The notes: generated by a model not told the origin, from the letters alone. DNA of 64,000 nucleotides from Gossypium raimondii (GCF_025698545.1 NC_068569.1:6944001-7008000); one strand, 5' to 3'; counted from the stretch's first letter, positions 1-18,779 are shown. Numbers and translations are program-made.

Positions 1-1040
1 AGACACTTGGATGTCAGATCTGGGACATTTGTGGGAGAACCGTTTAAATCAAAATGGGATTGATATTGATGTGTGCGTGAAAGACATGGTGGATGAAGAT
101 GGAATGACATTGCTATGTGGTTAAGTCCCCCAGTCTACTACGTATTGCAAATCATACGACCTCCCACTGAACAAGTTGGGAAGATGCATGTCTTTGTAAA
201 TGGTCAATTATCGGTCTCTGAAGCTTACAGTTTCTTAACTAAGGGTTGATGAGTCTCAAAGAACATGATCTGGTCATTGATATACACGTGAAGCAATTTT
301 TATGGCTCCTTGTAAAACTGAGGTTGTTGTTTAATTATGAGAGGTGGTAAAGGGATCTAACCATGTATGCTTCTTGCTAAATGTGTGGTGCGACACAAGA
401 TACCATATTGCATTTAGTCTGTGATTGCTCAGCAGTTGCTCATCTCTGGAAGCAAATTGTTCCGCACATGGAGCAGGTTCCATTCTTTTCCTTGTCTTTG
501 CTTGATTGGCTTATGGAAAATCTACGGAATACAAAGGCAATGTTCACTGTTAATGCTCATTGGATCACTCTTTTTGGCATAACTTGCTGCAGACTCTTGA
601 AACACGGAAATTATTTCATTTCCCGAAACCATGATTGTTTCTCAGGAAAGGAGCTTAGGCAAAGTATTAACATGGCTCGACATATTGAAAATTGCTACAT
701 TACTGACAGTTCAAACCAAGCAGAGCTCGTAAGCAAATTGGTTTGCCACCGACATGATGGGTAAAAGGTAAACACAGATGGAGTGGTCAAAGCTGATCCG
801 ATACCATCGTTTGTAGGTTGGATCTTGAGGGATGATAATTGGAATCGGATTACAGTTTTTTGGCCATAATGTTGGCTGGCGTATGCTCTATCACTCATGC
901 GGAGCTATGGGTAAATTTTTGTGGTCCTTCTATAGTTTACAATAAAGGCTACAAACAGGTATTGTTAGAAAGTATGGTTTCATGTTCATGTTTAACGGTG
1001 ATGGTGTTGCCTTATTTCTCCTCTTACCTTCCTTTTTCTC
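1..1040 (+). mobile_element. LINE (non-LTR retrotransposon) ORF2 3' relic
   Basis: Only the C-terminal end of a plant L1-type ORF2 is visible. From 381 a frame begins with CGATQDTILHLVCDCSAVAH and LW, the Cys/His pattern of the reverse-transcriptase zinc-binding (zf-RVT) domain, and runs to a linker near 764. A following RNase H-like start (VNTDGVVKADPIPSFVGWIL) lies at about 769-830 in a shifted frame. Upstream, 1-380 looks like the preceding finger/linker part with several stops. The frame is broken repeatedly and there is no intact reverse transcriptase, so this is dead. The left end lies outside the window. Confidence 0.6.
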
Positions 1041-3100
1041 TTCAATATTTCAACTCTTGGGACGAATTCGAATAGTCAGCAATCAGGTTGGGTGAAGGAG
1101 CCTAGACAGACCTGAAACAAGGCTTAAATTGGTTTGAACGGGCTGGATCTGCAACACGTTCTGGCCTATCTAGCTTAGCAGCATCAATTAAGATAGGCTG
1201 GTTTCACCCATGATTGGCCGGATTCGACATGAAAGAGGGACATCAGGGCCAGGGGAGAGAGAAAAAAGGAATTTACTTAAAATTTTAATTATCAATACTC
1301 ATGGTATTCACTGAATAGGTACCATATAACATGAGCAAGCTATGAGCTATATGATGTGAGCGGTCCCTTTCCATTACTCATGCTTACTCGTGTATCAGTA
1401 TACCAGGTTATGCTACTTCATCCAAAAAGAGAATCAAAACCCATACTACATTTTGGTTAACATTTATATTTTGTCCGCATCCTAATTAAGTAGCAATGTT
1501 TGCCTTTATTCACTTCAGAATTTCAACTCTACTTTTTACTATAACTATTATGTATTAGGTTATTGTTCTTTTTACCATATTATATGTAATTCTTTGAAAG
1601 TTGTGATTTTAAGTCCCTATTTCATCCCACTTCATGTAATAACATTAAGGGGGTTAAGATATTCAGCGTGGGGTTACATAATTATGAGTTGATGGTTTGG
1701 TGGAATGAAGCAGCTGTTTTTGGGTGTCGTATCGACATATTTGATATTTATGATAAAAAGAAAAGAAAAGAGGAAGGGAGATAGCTGATGCTTGAATCAG
1801 GAGGGGGGAGTTTCCTGGGAAGCTGTGATATTTATTTGCTTGGTTCAGTGGAGATCCGTGAAGCAAAAATATGAATCGCTTGAGATCTATTTGAATTACT
1901 TTGTACTGTAATTTTCTCATTTTTCTTTGGTGGGCCAGCCCACCTCTCTTTATGCTACCTATATTTTATTTCCTATTTCTTTTTATTTCCATTTATTTTA
2001 TATTTTACTAGAATAACTAGAATAAATAATAAAAAATTATTACAAATTTTATAATCGAATATTTCGATGCAGTCCCACCGCTATCTCAATCAACCATTCA
2101 TCATTCAATTCATAATAATACTAACGACGATGAGTTGCCCAAAAAAAAGATGATGAGTAGATGTGAGTTAATTTTAAAACCATTTATTTTATTTTTATAA
2201 CAAATTATATAATAAATATATTTATAAAAATAAAAATTAAACTCTGGCATTGTAGGTTTAGATGAATTTCCTAATAGTTTTATTATTAACAAATACATTA
2301 ATAATTCTAGTTGATGTCATGGTTGTATCTTAATATTTCTTTATATGTACAACGATTGAAACTATTTTATATTAAGTAAATGATTAATTTTTTAGTGAAA
2401 ATTATTTAATTTTTTGACACAAAACATGTGAAAACAATTTTTCATTAGGTTAACCTCACCCTTCAATTATAGTTCAACTTAGTAAATTACCAAAAACATA
2501 ATTTTTATTTATAAAATAACAGATATTATTTGTTAATAAAATAAAAATATTATTATTTTATATTTTAGATAAATTTTGAAAAAAAAACACATAATAAAAT
2601 TTTACCTTATAATATCATAAATTTAATATTTCAACTAACACTTTATTTTTAATTTTTTAAATATATTTGATGTATAAAATTTTTACTTATATTTTAATCC
2701 GTTGTTTAGTTTATTCTTTTTAATAGTTTTGATGTGATATTTAAAAACCAGTGGATGTGATGTTACCGTCACGTGCAGTTCGCCAGCTGTTGTCCAACCT
2801 TAGACTAGACTCAACTAGCCGACAATCGTATACAGCTGTCTCTGCAATTTTGAAATTTAATCCTAATTTTTTATTTTATCTTTAGGTTAAGTTAGCCGTT
2901 ACCTCTTTTTGTTATATTCCAGCCGTTAACTGTTGTCAGCCACTGCCTCGTAACCATTGATTCAAATTTCAAAACCAAAAATTTTAACCTAACCAACTAA
3001 CCAATCAGGAAGGCAGGCTGTACAGTAAAAAGATAGTAATTGAAATTTTAAAAATAGAAAAAAATAAAATAAATAAAAACCCTCATCAATCTCATCTCTG
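1041..3100. other. Intergenic spacer upstream of beta-tubulin
   Basis: AT-rich sequence with no coding region I can support. The last few hundred bases should hold the tubulin promoter. No clear repeat boundaries are seen. Confidence 0.5.
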
Positions 3101-3105
3101 TGAGA

Positions 3106-3113
3106 TATAAATA
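3106..3113 (+). promoter_or_regulatory. TATA box of the beta-tubulin gene
   Basis: TATAAATA lies 119 bases before the ATG and is followed by a pyrimidine-rich leader (about 3,130-3,215) typical of plant housekeeping 5' UTRs. The transcription start is inferred to be near 3,135-3,145. Confidence 0.6.
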
Positions 3114-3224
3114 AAAACATCCCTAAGAATCCTTTCATTTCACCCTTTTCCTCCATATCTTCAGTGTCTTACTCTCTCCGACTCCGTGCTTCACTCCAGC
3201 TTCTCCTTTCTCTCTTCAAAGAAA

Positions 3225-4940
<1,716 letters not shown>

Positions 4941-6210
4941 GGAGAAGGAAAGTTATTGCCATTTTGGCAATTCAAAATCTCAACTCCCAGTTGCTGGTGC
5001 TTTTTTTTTCCTGTTTTGGATGTGAAAGAATTAGTCATTTACTTTTGCTGTAACTGCTGTTGCATTTCTGGATATTTGCAGACTTGTATTTTTCTTTCTT
5101 TGAAGTTTCTTTCTAAATATTGTCTTGAGTTTTATGAAAGCAAATGAACTGAATGATGAAATATTATAGGCAAATCTAGTGTGCAATTCTGGTAAAGCAC
5201 TAAATGTTTATGAAATCTGGAGTTCTCTTTTTGATAGCTTTGAACAAGCATTACAAATCTCGGATACAAGTTGTTTAATGAAGAAACCCTCGAAATCTGT
5301 ATGTCGATCGTTTAAACAATCATTTTTTTGGATGCAACTTGTTTAATGAAGGAACATAAGAAAGCATTGTTGGGGCGAAGCTATGACGCTATCGTCAATG
5401 GCGTCATTGTATTTTGGAATTTGACTAGACTCTAAGTCAGGACTTGGACCGCCTATCAGCAAACTTAGCTCATTTATTTCGAGTGGTTGTAACTTTTCTT
5501 TTCGGTTCACTCCTAGAATCGGTAATATGAATTTGATTAGGTGGCTAATCATCCAACACAAACAGCTTGTAAGAAATTTAAGCACAAAAGACCGGATTTT
5601 TTTATCCATATAAACAGCAAGATAAATAACAGTAAAGAGAAAAGTATGGAAGACTAGAGGTGCTCATGGGCTTAATCGGGTTCAACAAAATTTTAAACTC
5701 GTTTGTTAGACTTAACCTATAAAATGAAGTTTAAAATTGTCTTAGCTCAATCCAGAAAAAAATATTAAAATTTAGACTCAGCTTGAATCATATTATTTTT
5801 TTATATACCTGTTTAAAAAAATAGGTATTATTTTTTTATCAAAACTTATTTTTTAAACCTATATTTTACTTAAACTTTTTCACTTTTCGAGTGAACTTTT
5901 GGACCGGCCAGGGTACCCAACCAAGAGCAGGTATATACACGACCCAATATCATGTAAATTAAAAGGATAATTTTTCTGTTATTTTTAACTTGATGCCAAA
6001 TGTTACTTTTAACATCGTTCTCATATTTATTTGTGAAGTTATTTTATTTTTCTAAATTAAAAGAATAATTTATTCTAGGGAGAAAATATTTTTGTCACTA
6101 AATAAAACGAAATTATAAATTTACCCCTAACTTAAATTAAGCAATGACGTGGCGTTTTATTATTCAGTTTTAAGTCGAAATTATATTCATAGTTACACCT
6201 TAGACTTACC
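4941..6210. other. Tubulin 3' UTR and spacer to TIM10
   Basis: The first 200 bases are a T-rich tubulin 3' UTR. The rest is AT-rich. About 5,654-5,930 resembles the dispersed repeat also seen at 56,280-56,815 and 57,400-58,025 (shared text such as GTGCTCATGG/GTGATCATGG near one end). No gene is seen. Confidence 0.45.
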
Positions 6211-6214
6211 TCTA

Positions 6215-6309
6215 AAACCCTAATTTGAGATCCAATTTAACGGACCTAGTGAAGCCCGAACCGGTTTCCTTTTCCCATTTCTCGTTTTCGGCGGATCTTT
6301 AAACCCTAA
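6215..6309 (+). promoter_or_regulatory. Two telo-box motifs upstream of TIM10
   Basis: AAACCCTAA occurs at 6215-6223 and again at 6301-6309, 140-240 bases before the TIM10 ATG. Telo boxes (AAACCCTAA) are known in plant promoters of translation and mitochondrial-biogenesis genes, commonly with a second element. Function here is inferred from position only. Confidence 0.45.
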
Positions 6310-6450
6310 CAAGAATCAGGCTTCTCTTCAATCAGAGGAAAATCATACAAGTCAGATTCTATAAAACCCATTTTCCTAGCATGGTTAAATGTTTACCCCT
6401 CATTTTTATTGTTAGGTTCTGATCGATCTTGTTTGGTGCTCAGGGTTCTA

Positions 6451-7763
6451 ATGGCTGCCAACACCACCCCAGCTGGAATAGACAAAGAGCAGGTTAACTA
6501 TTTTTGTACTGTTTTTTTCCTAGCTTTGGGTTTAACTCTCTGATTTGCATTGAAAGAAAAACCTGATCTTTTCTACTCGTTAATTTGGCCTTTTGTTTTG
6601 CTGCATTTGGACTCCTTAAGTAACTCTGGATCTCTAGTCTCGATGGATGAAGGCGTTTCACTGTTTCTATTAACTAATTGGAAATAGTTTTTGGGACTTA
6701 TGTCGTTTTGGGTTTTGATTAAAGATTGTAATTTAATTTAGTTTTTTATTTTTTATTTGTCATCATTATTGCAATGTATGTGGGTGGTTTGAAGGTCATG
6801 TTTGAATCGCTTGGCAGGCCTTCGGCATGGCGGAAACGGAGATGGAATATAGGGTAGAACTCTTCAACAGGTAAAGAGAATTCCCAATTGTTAATGAATA
6901 TGTTTAATAGTACATCTATAAGTTAAAACAAGATATGTCAAGATTTACTGCCAGAAACAAACGTAAATTATGTTTCATCTGGGAAACTCCTTGAATGATT
7001 AATATATCTTCCAATAAATGAAGATTTGAGAGATGAGAATTTGAAAAAGGACCCTTGTGGCCCGATAGGCTTTGTTATGGATAGTGTGACAAATCTTCTC
7101 CACTGCTTTCAAGTTTTGAATGCCAATACTCAAGTTTCTGAGTGCAACTTGTTTTATGATTTTTATTCAGGCTTGGACAAACATGTTTCAACAAGTGTGT
7201 TGACAAAAGGTACTAAAATCCCCAATGCAGCCTTTCTCATTTTTTTTGTCAAACTATCCAAGAGATGTACACATGTTAAATATAGTTGCTTTTTTCATTG
7301 AGGATGGCGTCAACGATAATCTCTTTCTGCTTTAGGTACAAGGAGTCTGAGCTAAACATGGGTGAAAATAGTTGCATTGATCGCTGTGCTTCGAAGTATT
7401 GGCAGGTATATGTTATTGAACTTATAACCATGTCCACCAACTATATATAATTGCATGTTCTTGTTCTATTCATAATTACCACAATATATATTATACAAGC
7501 TGTGTACTGCATTTAATTGTGCCACTGGTTTGAGTCAAACATTTGCCTAATATACTCGGCAAAAAGTGCTTTTAATCGTTCCACTGTCGAGTCTTGATTC
7601 TGATAGTGATGATCGGTTTCTTTTAGATGTGCTCAATTTTGTATCATATTTTCTTAGATGATGACTGAAATTTGATTCTTCTACATACAACTTTTGTGAT
7701 ATTTTGTAGGTGAATAGCATGATTGGGCAGATGCTGAGTGCTGGAGGTAGGCCTCCAATGTAA
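6451..7763 (+). CDS. TIM10: TIM10 small translocase of the inner mitochondrial membrane, 5 exons, 85 aa
   Basis: Small Tim chaperone of the mitochondrial intermembrane space; with TIM9 it carries hydrophobic precursors to the TIM22 inner-membrane translocase. Exons are 6451-6492, 6818-6870, 7171-7209, 7336-7405 and 7710-7763 (258 nt in all), each with GT-AG ends and matching phases. The twin CX3C motif that forms the two disulfides is complete: Cys37-x3-Cys41 (CFNKC) and Cys58-x3-Cys62 (CIDRC), 16 residues apart. The conserved EMEYRVELFNR helix precedes it and NMGENSCIDRC lies in exon 4. As expected for MIA40-dependent import there is no presequence. Length fits plant TIM10 (about 83 aa). It is easily missed by ORF calling because every exon is under 71 nt. 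Confidence 0.93.
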
Positions 7764-9094
7764 GATGCTGCCATCTTCCATTCTCAATTTTGATTTACAT
7801 GTAAAAGCCATGGCTTTGTCTTGCTGGTTGCCAGAGAATGTGGAGACTGAAATTAAGCTTACAACATGTCTTTAATGTGTTATGAAATCACATTTTGTTC
7901 TGATAATTGTATCAGTTTTGTATTACTTACTACTATACAATAAGGATTTTGGTGTTGAAGAGCTTCTTGGTTACTGGTTAATTTTTTTAAAGAGGAATTG
8001 CCATTTGAATTCATCTTATATGGATTGAAGCTGCTGATAGAAAATATGCACATATTTTAGCTACTAACTAGTTATGTGTGTATACATATAACCAATTACT
8101 TAATGAAATAGGTCAAATTTTGCTATTAGTTTTTGTATTATACGTAAATTGTAGATTGTCTTTATTTTAATTTGGTCAATTTAAGCATATAAATTGGTAA
8201 CTTTTAGTTATCTATTTTTCAAAATTTAAAATTCAAGACCCAAATTGTAGCAATTAAAACTGTTTGAGTAAGTTTTGTATTTGGCTTGCTCGGCGTAAAG
8301 TTCACAATTTAATTTACATTTTTAATTTGATCATTCTTAACTATATAAAATTTTTTTATTTTAAAATTTCAATCTTTATATAAACAAGAACTTTTAAATT
8401 AATTAGCTTTTTTTCTTTTGTAAATAATACATTAAAAGGCAAACTAACATGTTATTAGGCATGATATATTTGTTTCATTATTAATAAAATTTCAAACTTG
8501 TTAAAATTTTAAATTTTGAAAAATATAAAAATTAAAAATTGAGCCACAATGTATGCATATTATAGAGGCTAAAGCAAAATAAAACGTATAAAATTTAGAT
8601 AAAAAATGAAATAATGACATGATATGAGCACAAAATATGAGTATTGGGAAGTTTACATATGAAGGATTAAATTGATCTTTCAAACATTTCATGAAGTTCC
8701 TATTGTGTTCAAAATTATTATGTGGAATTGAATTATACCTAACTGGTGAAGTTCATGTATCACTAAACTTCCCTGCTAATGAAAATGGTCTTCAATTAAT
8801 GTTTAATGAAATAATTAGAGAGAGAGGTGAGGCACATTTCCTTGAAGTCAAACTCAAAAAGAGAAAATGAAACATTCATTGTGGTTATCGTCTTAAAATA
8901 AAGTGTTGGGAATGCGTGAAATAAAAGACAACAAAACAAAACACCAAAACCAGACTATGAACGTTACAATTACTGTGGTGCTGAGATCACATTAACAATA
9001 GACCGAAGGGGTGGGGGGAAATATGACAGGAAGATACAAGATGAGCTATTTAGAAGTTAAAAAGGCAAAAAAAAAAAAAAAAGGGTATGAGCTT
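7764..9094. other. Spacer between TIM10 and the BSK gene
   Basis: AT-rich DNA between the 3' ends of two convergent genes. It contains a poly-A run near 9,069-9,082. No gene, RNA or clear transposon ends are seen. Confidence 0.5.
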
Positions 9095-12105
<3,011 letters not shown>

Positions 12106-15100
12106 TGGCTTAAACTTCAAATTTTCAACCTAACTCTCAAAAAAAAAAAAAGTTGCTTCTTTTCGCCTTTCTTTGCTTTGAGCGAGACGGAATTTGAGTG
12201 AAGGACAGGTAGAAGAATGCTACTACTAGTCTAGTAGTAAACAGGCGAGAGGAATAGTTGTGTTTGGGAAGCGAGAAAGTAAGAGAAAACAATTTTTAAA
12301 AAAAGAAATTAAAAAAAGCTTTTAACTTTTTGGATCCAAGGTTTCTTCTTCGCTTTCACATTTTTTTTCCTTTTTCACCACCTCATCATTCTCTCGTTTC
12401 CTTACATTTTACATTTCTTATTTTTTCGTTTTCAAGTAAAAAATTTCCCTTTTTCCCCCTTAATTTTAAACCCAGTCCTTGTTTATCGCGTGGATTACAC
12501 GCTCCAATGAAATTGATAACTGTGAGACTGTGTTTGGAAAAACTAAGTGAAGGGGAGAGTGAGTGAGAGTAGAGTAATTAGGGGAGTCAAAGTCAAAGAA
12601 GAGAATTAAAAAAATAAAAACAAACATTTATTTATGTTTTAGATAAATCTCTGTAATAATAATAATAATAAGAGAGTTTATGAACATTTAATTTCACTAA
12701 ATAAAGTAGTTTATCAAATATAACAATCTTAATACTTATCCAGATGAGGTGGTTTTAAGAAAGCTATGTCCTTTTCAGAAAATCCAACAGATATTTCTTT
12801 TTAAATAACAATTAATTTGTGATAATTACAGGTGTTAAATCATTTTAGGAAAATAGAAGGTCGGATTAAAAGCTGGAAATTCCTTCGCCTTTTATGATGT
12901 TGATATCAAACATTAGATATGGTTTGTTGGTCCCCCTCATCATTTATGCCATTTTTTTCACTTCTATTTTCTACTATATAATTATTATTTGTTTATTCAA
13001 CATTCATATGGAATCCAAATCTTACTTTATTATTAAAAAAATTGATATGGATATTGTTGTTAATATAAACATACATAAGTTCAAGTGCGCTTTATTATCC
13101 TACGGTTATGCAATTTTAATCTACTAAACTAATGCCATTATGTTTGTGTGTGTGTTGGACATTTTAAAGTGATGAATAGAAAAATGAAATGATGAGTGAT
13201 ATAAGTAAGGGCTTGAAATTGAAGCAAAAATGAATAGAATAATGGGCATAGCTGGGTCCTTGCTATAAAAGTATGGAGTCTAGAAATTGTGTGTGCTTTT
13301 CCATGTTTAATTACGAGATTAGATATAATAATAACATCAAATGAGCTCAAGGAATTCAGGTAAACCTTTTTTTCCTTTTTGCAGATTATGTTTAAAATAT
13401 TAAAAGCAACTTTTAAAGGAAAAACGGAGCCCCAAATGTCTATTAATGACCACACTCTGCCACTTTTTTTCATAACAACTATACTTTCAACCCAAGTTGT
13501 TTATTTCTATACCTAAACCTTTGAATCTTACTCAATAAATAAAATATTCATTACTAACTCTCTAATTTAATATTAAAACATTTTGAGCAAGCAAATATGA
13601 AAATTGATTTCATTTTCTTATCTGGTTAAGAGTTTGATCTCGTTTATAAACGAAAATGAAGTCAATCATTTACTTCTTTAAAGAAATATCTATATCTTGG
13701 TTAAAAACCAAAGAAAGAAAGATTGTAGTCCAACAGATATACAAAAGTAGAAACCATTATATAAGAAAGAAAAGCCCACATGGGGCAGCGAGCAAAGGTA
13801 GCTTGGCAATGGGCAGAACCTAAAATATTAAAAATAAGTTGATCTCTTTTTGTTCTGCTAAAATTTCATCACAGACACAAAAGATCCTCCCTCAGGATTT
13901 GTTTGGCAACTTACCAACAGTGTTGAACATGGTGGTTTTTCTTGGAGTTGGGAAGCATGAGAGCTGTGCTCCCTTTTAACCTTTGATGCTGTAATCTTCA
14001 ACCTTAATTTTTTTAAAACGAAAGGAAACTTATGTTTTATTCATAGGCTAGGACCACTTCAAAAACATGTTCAACAGTGGAACATGAGTCATCAAAAGAA
14101 CCAACATGAAAATGAGAAAACAAAAACAAGAGCAGGTCTTAAATATAAAAACCAATTGGATTAAACCCGAGATTTTATTTTTTATATGAAATATTTTAAG
14201 GTAAGTAATCTCTGCTGGGTGATTGCTAAGGGCTAAAGCCACAGTGTAAAATGTTGTGAACTTGGTGCAAACAGCTTTAGCACAGGCTTTTTAGGCTGCA
14301 CTTGGACTAAAAACACAATTTCAGAGAGAAAAGTGCATGCAAACTGCAACTATCTCTTAAGGGAAAATAAAACTTTTTGACAATGGCAGGGGAAGCAAAT
14401 CAGATATCTTAGCAGCAACCAAGATTGGATCAAAAAAGGAAGGGAAACAGTAGCTTTGATGGTGAGAGGTACTAAGAAAAGCATGTGATATAACAAGTGT
14501 TGTCTCCAATTTCATATCCTTACAGAAAATGAATGTACAAACTTCTTCTTTTAGAAAACAACTAATAATAATGTAATTGTAAAAGTAAAGGGTGGTGGTG
14601 GCAATGGTGGGACATCAGACAAAGAAGCATTGTTCGATTGAATCATTGGTACATGCCAGCTTCCTATTTGCCAAAAAAGAAACCCATCTCACATGCACCC
14701 TAATCTTGTCACTGTGCTCAAAAAGTTTTAAAGCCCTGAATTTGGCCTTCAAAGTACCATGGCCCCTAAAATTTTCCAGCTTTATTCAATTTATTATCGA
14801 TTCTCTGGATTCATCTTCGAACATGATAATCTGATGGGGGGATATAAGTGGTTTCTGCTTTTCCTCTGTAAGTACGCAGGTATACACTACTTTACCACCA
14901 ATTACAATAATCTGGTTCATTGATGTATACTCAATTCTTTGATCGAATTTGAAATAACTAAGAGCGCAAATCATAATTGAGAAAACTTGAATCAATTTCA
15001 ATTCAGTAATTGATAAAAGAGACGAGAATATGTTGTTTTTGGTGTTTTAAATATGTTACATTAAAGCTATATTCAGCTTGTGCTGACGATTTGATATTTT

Positions 15101-15935
15101 ATCAGTGTACCTAATTGAAACTTTTGTGATAAATCTTAACCAATTTTTGCTTATGCTACGAAGCCTGACAAGTTGTTGCTGAAATTTTAATCGCCAAAGA
15201 ATTACCCATTAAGTAATTTCTGGTTTAGAACAGAAATTTAAAGAATAAATAAATAAAAAGAAAAAATAAATAAAAAGTTCTGGTTCTTGCCTTCCTTATT
15301 TCAAGTGGCCATGATTTTTTATTTTTATATATTTTTCACTAATTTACATCGTTGGGTAAGAGTTAAAGAAATTGGCCTTGAAAAAGAGTAATTATCATTT
15401 AATTAATTTCTGTGTCTTTCCTTTTCATTTTCCCTCGACCAAACTATTATTGTACAAGACCACAAGAAAACAACAGCTCCACTAGAATAGCCCAGAAACA
15501 TAAAAAGGGTTTTTTCAATAGCAGTTCTATAAATGGAGAACTTACCTTGTCCTAGAGTTTGATTCTTGAGACATCTACTGATAAATGCACCATAAGTACT
15601 ATCCAAGCATGTTGACGTTCAAGGGTTAGGAGAAAAGCAGATATAATAATCACTTGATTTTATATGCACACTTACATTCATCAAAATACTTTGCTCATAC
15701 TACAGCTGATATTGCTTCTGTTAAATAAGTAATATCAAACTACTAATATCCAAAGCTCGCAGGGGGTCCCAACTATTACAAGCAAGCCTTGTTCATCATT
15801 TCTTATTCTCCATTGGGCGACACTTAACCTTACAGGTGATGGAGATCTCGCTGAGCATTACCCAACCAACAAACCAGAAATTATATATATAATTGTATCT
15901 TTCACTTAATTACATCATATCATTGGTAGTGTGAA
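12106..15935. other. BSK promoter and spacer to DUF3527 gene
   Basis: 12,106-12,600 should hold the BSK leader and promoter; it has poly-A and pyrimidine-rich tracts (such as 12,350-12,480). The rest is AT-rich. An AAT run lies at about 12,655-12,670. No coding region, RNA gene or transposon ends could be supported. Confidence 0.5.
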
Positions 15936-18779
15936 TTAAACCCTTCCAACTGGGGAAACGGGGGGATATTGCACATATCTAGCAGCAGTCTCACCTTGCA
16001 GAGGATTAGGGGCATTTATTCTCTCATTTAATATGGTTTCCCCCAAAGTTCTTTCTTGAGAAGACGTAAATGGTTCTGATTCTGAAAGCTCACAGTGTTT
16101 CCTACTATCCCAGACTGCTATACAAATGGAGAATGCTTGCATATGTGAAAGAGAAGAATTGAACTCAACTGAATAGATCCCATCTCTGAAAGGGGCCAAG
16201 CTGAAAAACGGCTTCTTGTCTTGCTCTCCTCCCTGTTAGTTATTATTAGAACATAAAGAGAAGTCAGCTGACATTTTCAATAAAATACAGTGTCTATTTT
16301 AGTTTACTTGACACAAGATCTATGATCGTACCTGAAAGAAAAGTTCAAACTGATTAGAGACTGGAGAACTTTTCAACGAACCAGACCACTGGCTGAATTG
16401 GCTCTTATTAGAAAGAATCCGAAGTTTGCAACCTAAATCCCAACCACCACAGTCACATGCTCCACCTGATTTCCATCGTTGGATCAGTGATGAAGGTTCT
16501 CCTTTATTTGGCAGGCTGTGTACACCACTTGGAAGTATGACCGTAGGACTAATGTCTTCACTGCCCATAAATGGACACTTTTTCCCAGAATCAAAATCAG
16601 GTTTCGCCTCTGGCAGACACTCTTTCAATGGAGCCTCATGCAAGTTATTACGCTTATCAATCAGATACCCATCTCTGATTGAGCTTCTTTTGTTCCTTTT
16701 TGGGATCTTGACAACAATAGCTGCCTGCTCTTCGTTTGGCTGGAAATCTGATGCTTGTGGATTTCCCTGTCCTACATCCAAGGTAAGAAGAACAAATTCT
16801 CTGATGCTAAACTGATCCACATATGGCCTGGACAAATGAGAAAACTCTGAACCAGAGACCTTCATCTGGGCAACAACATTTGGGACATAATCCTGACCTT
16901 TGCCTTTGCCCTGATTTATCCACCGTCCATTCTTTTTCCTGATTTCTTGAATGGCAAAGAATGTGTAAATGCACCCATAATCACCCTTCCCTGAGGCACT
17001 CAGCATCTTCACTGTAGCTGCAAGAATGTTACTCTCATTATCCACAGCAAATGTGAACAAAGGCAACCCATTCTTAACTTGAACTCTGAGAAGAGCTTGA
17101 ACTGGTGAAGATTCATTCTTTTTGCTTTGCGCCGAATCATTTGCATTGTTTGCGCAATGGCTGGCTGTGTCTGATTTCACTTTGGCCGACTGCATGGACA
17201 AGGCTGAATGTCTTAGCTGTTCTGATGATTTACAAGCGCTTTCTGCTAATATTGAGTCCTGTAATTGGTTGGTAAAATTGCGACAGTTAACTGCCTTCGG
17301 TTTCAGAAGTGGGTCTAATAGTCTTCTCAAAGGGCTGGACCTGGCTCTGCTTTTAGCATTGAGCTTGTCACTACAAGAAGTATCAACACCAGAAGAAACA
17401 GGATTCTGTAAATCAGATTTTACAGAACTACAAGTTAAGCCTGCCTGAGGTATAGAAGAACCCTCTTTAGGCCCAGAAATTTTGCCTGTCTTGCCCATGC
17501 TGAAGCTAAAACGACGGAAAGGTGAAGTGCTTCGTACTTTTTCAGAAGCAACCTTGCTTCCTTTCAGGTCTGATCCTCTGCAAGCCTTATTTGCAGAAGT
17601 CCTTACCAACGTTGCATTTGGCTTTCTCTCCTCTAGATTTCTGCTTACGGAAGAATTACTTTCAATCCTTGTCGCACGAGGCACAGAACGAGATCTTTCT
17701 GATATTACGTTGTTACCATTTGCATCTAAACCTGTCACTTTAATCTGGGAATGTCTACTGCCATCAAGCTCACAAGGCAATAGGCCTGAAAGATGGAAAT
17801 TGGAGCTGACTGCTGCATGATGGACCTCTTTAGATGTTTGGAGGAATGTCCTCTGACTAGGTTCTGCTCCTTTTTTACTTGAATTCATTGTTAAATTAGA
17901 AAGATTGCCTGCTCCTGAATGATTCGTTTTGGGCAAATCTCTTGGCAAAAGGAAGACAACTGCATTTCCTTTTTCAGCAACATCTAGTTTAGCCCCAATT
18001 GGAAGAACTTCTTGTAACTTCTCAGCTTTCTTCATAACTTCACCAACTTGGTTCTTCATTTTCACCTTGTCATATGATGCCACATTATCTTTTACCCCAT
18101 TTGGCACAGTTGAACCCGCTGAATCAATCTTTGGGACCATTTCTCTTCTCATGCATTTTTCAAGCTTGAATCGTGGATTAGTCTTGCAAAAAGATTTATC
18201 TTCTCTCAGGAACTTTCCCCGAGCATTGAAGCTGCTGCTCTCAGAAGCCTTGGGATCTTGAAACTTTCCAGCAGTTTCCCTGGTAGGTTTGTCAAATGGC
18301 AAATGGCCTTCTGCGGAGACTGACATCAGATGAGATTGCAGTGAAGGCCGTCGTAACCTTTGACGGGCAGGAGATAAACTATGACCTATGCTGGAAAGTG
18401 CTGATGATTCATCTGTAGAAAACGAGGAAGATGTGTTGCTGCTGGGGGAAGAGATACTACTTCTATGTAAGATCTGTTTATGGCTACATTGCCATTTTTC
18501 AAGGCGCCCCCACTCAAGGACCCCAACATTTAAAACTTTTTCTTGGGGCTTAACTCCTCTCTCCAGGTAACTTGGTAGCTTTGACATATACTTCACAAGC
18601 TCATCTTCTTCATTTGTCTTGATATCAGCATTTTGTTTTTTGTACTTCAATGAAGATTCAACTGACACCCCTTTTCCACCGTCAGCAATCTTTTGATGAA
18701 GATCAGCATATGACAAATTAGGCTTTTCAGGTTTAAACCTGGCTTGCATGTTGGCCCTATAGCTAGCTTGGGGCAACAT
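15936..18779 (-). CDS. DUF3527 plant protein, 2 coding exons, 914 aa
   Basis: Plant-specific protein of unknown function carrying the DUF3527 domain. Exons are 16332-18779 and 15936-16232 (816 and 99 codons), joined at phase 0: FELFFQ is followed by GGEQDKKPFFSLAPFRDG. The start is the ATG at 18779 (MLPQASYRANMQARF); the frame continues upstream to a GTG but meets a stop a few codons further, so this is the first ATG. The N-terminal two-thirds is Ser/Lys-rich and low in predicted order; the DUF3527 part occupies roughly residues 570-914, with GLPLFTFAVDNE and the terminal FRDGIYSVEFNSSLSHMQAF. No membrane helix or signal peptide is visible. In Arabidopsis the matching gene, as I recall, also lies next to BSK5. 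Complete, with no breaks. Confidence 0.92.

Noticed and set aside
12330-12566. 78-aa frame rich in Phe and Ser
   Set aside because: Translation of a pyrimidine-rich tract upstream of the BSK gene.
16426-18570. Several plus-strand frames of 60-129 aa (16426-16815, 17122-17448, 17482-17820, 17929-18261)
   Set aside because: All lie antisense to the long DUF3527 exon and have no motif of their own.
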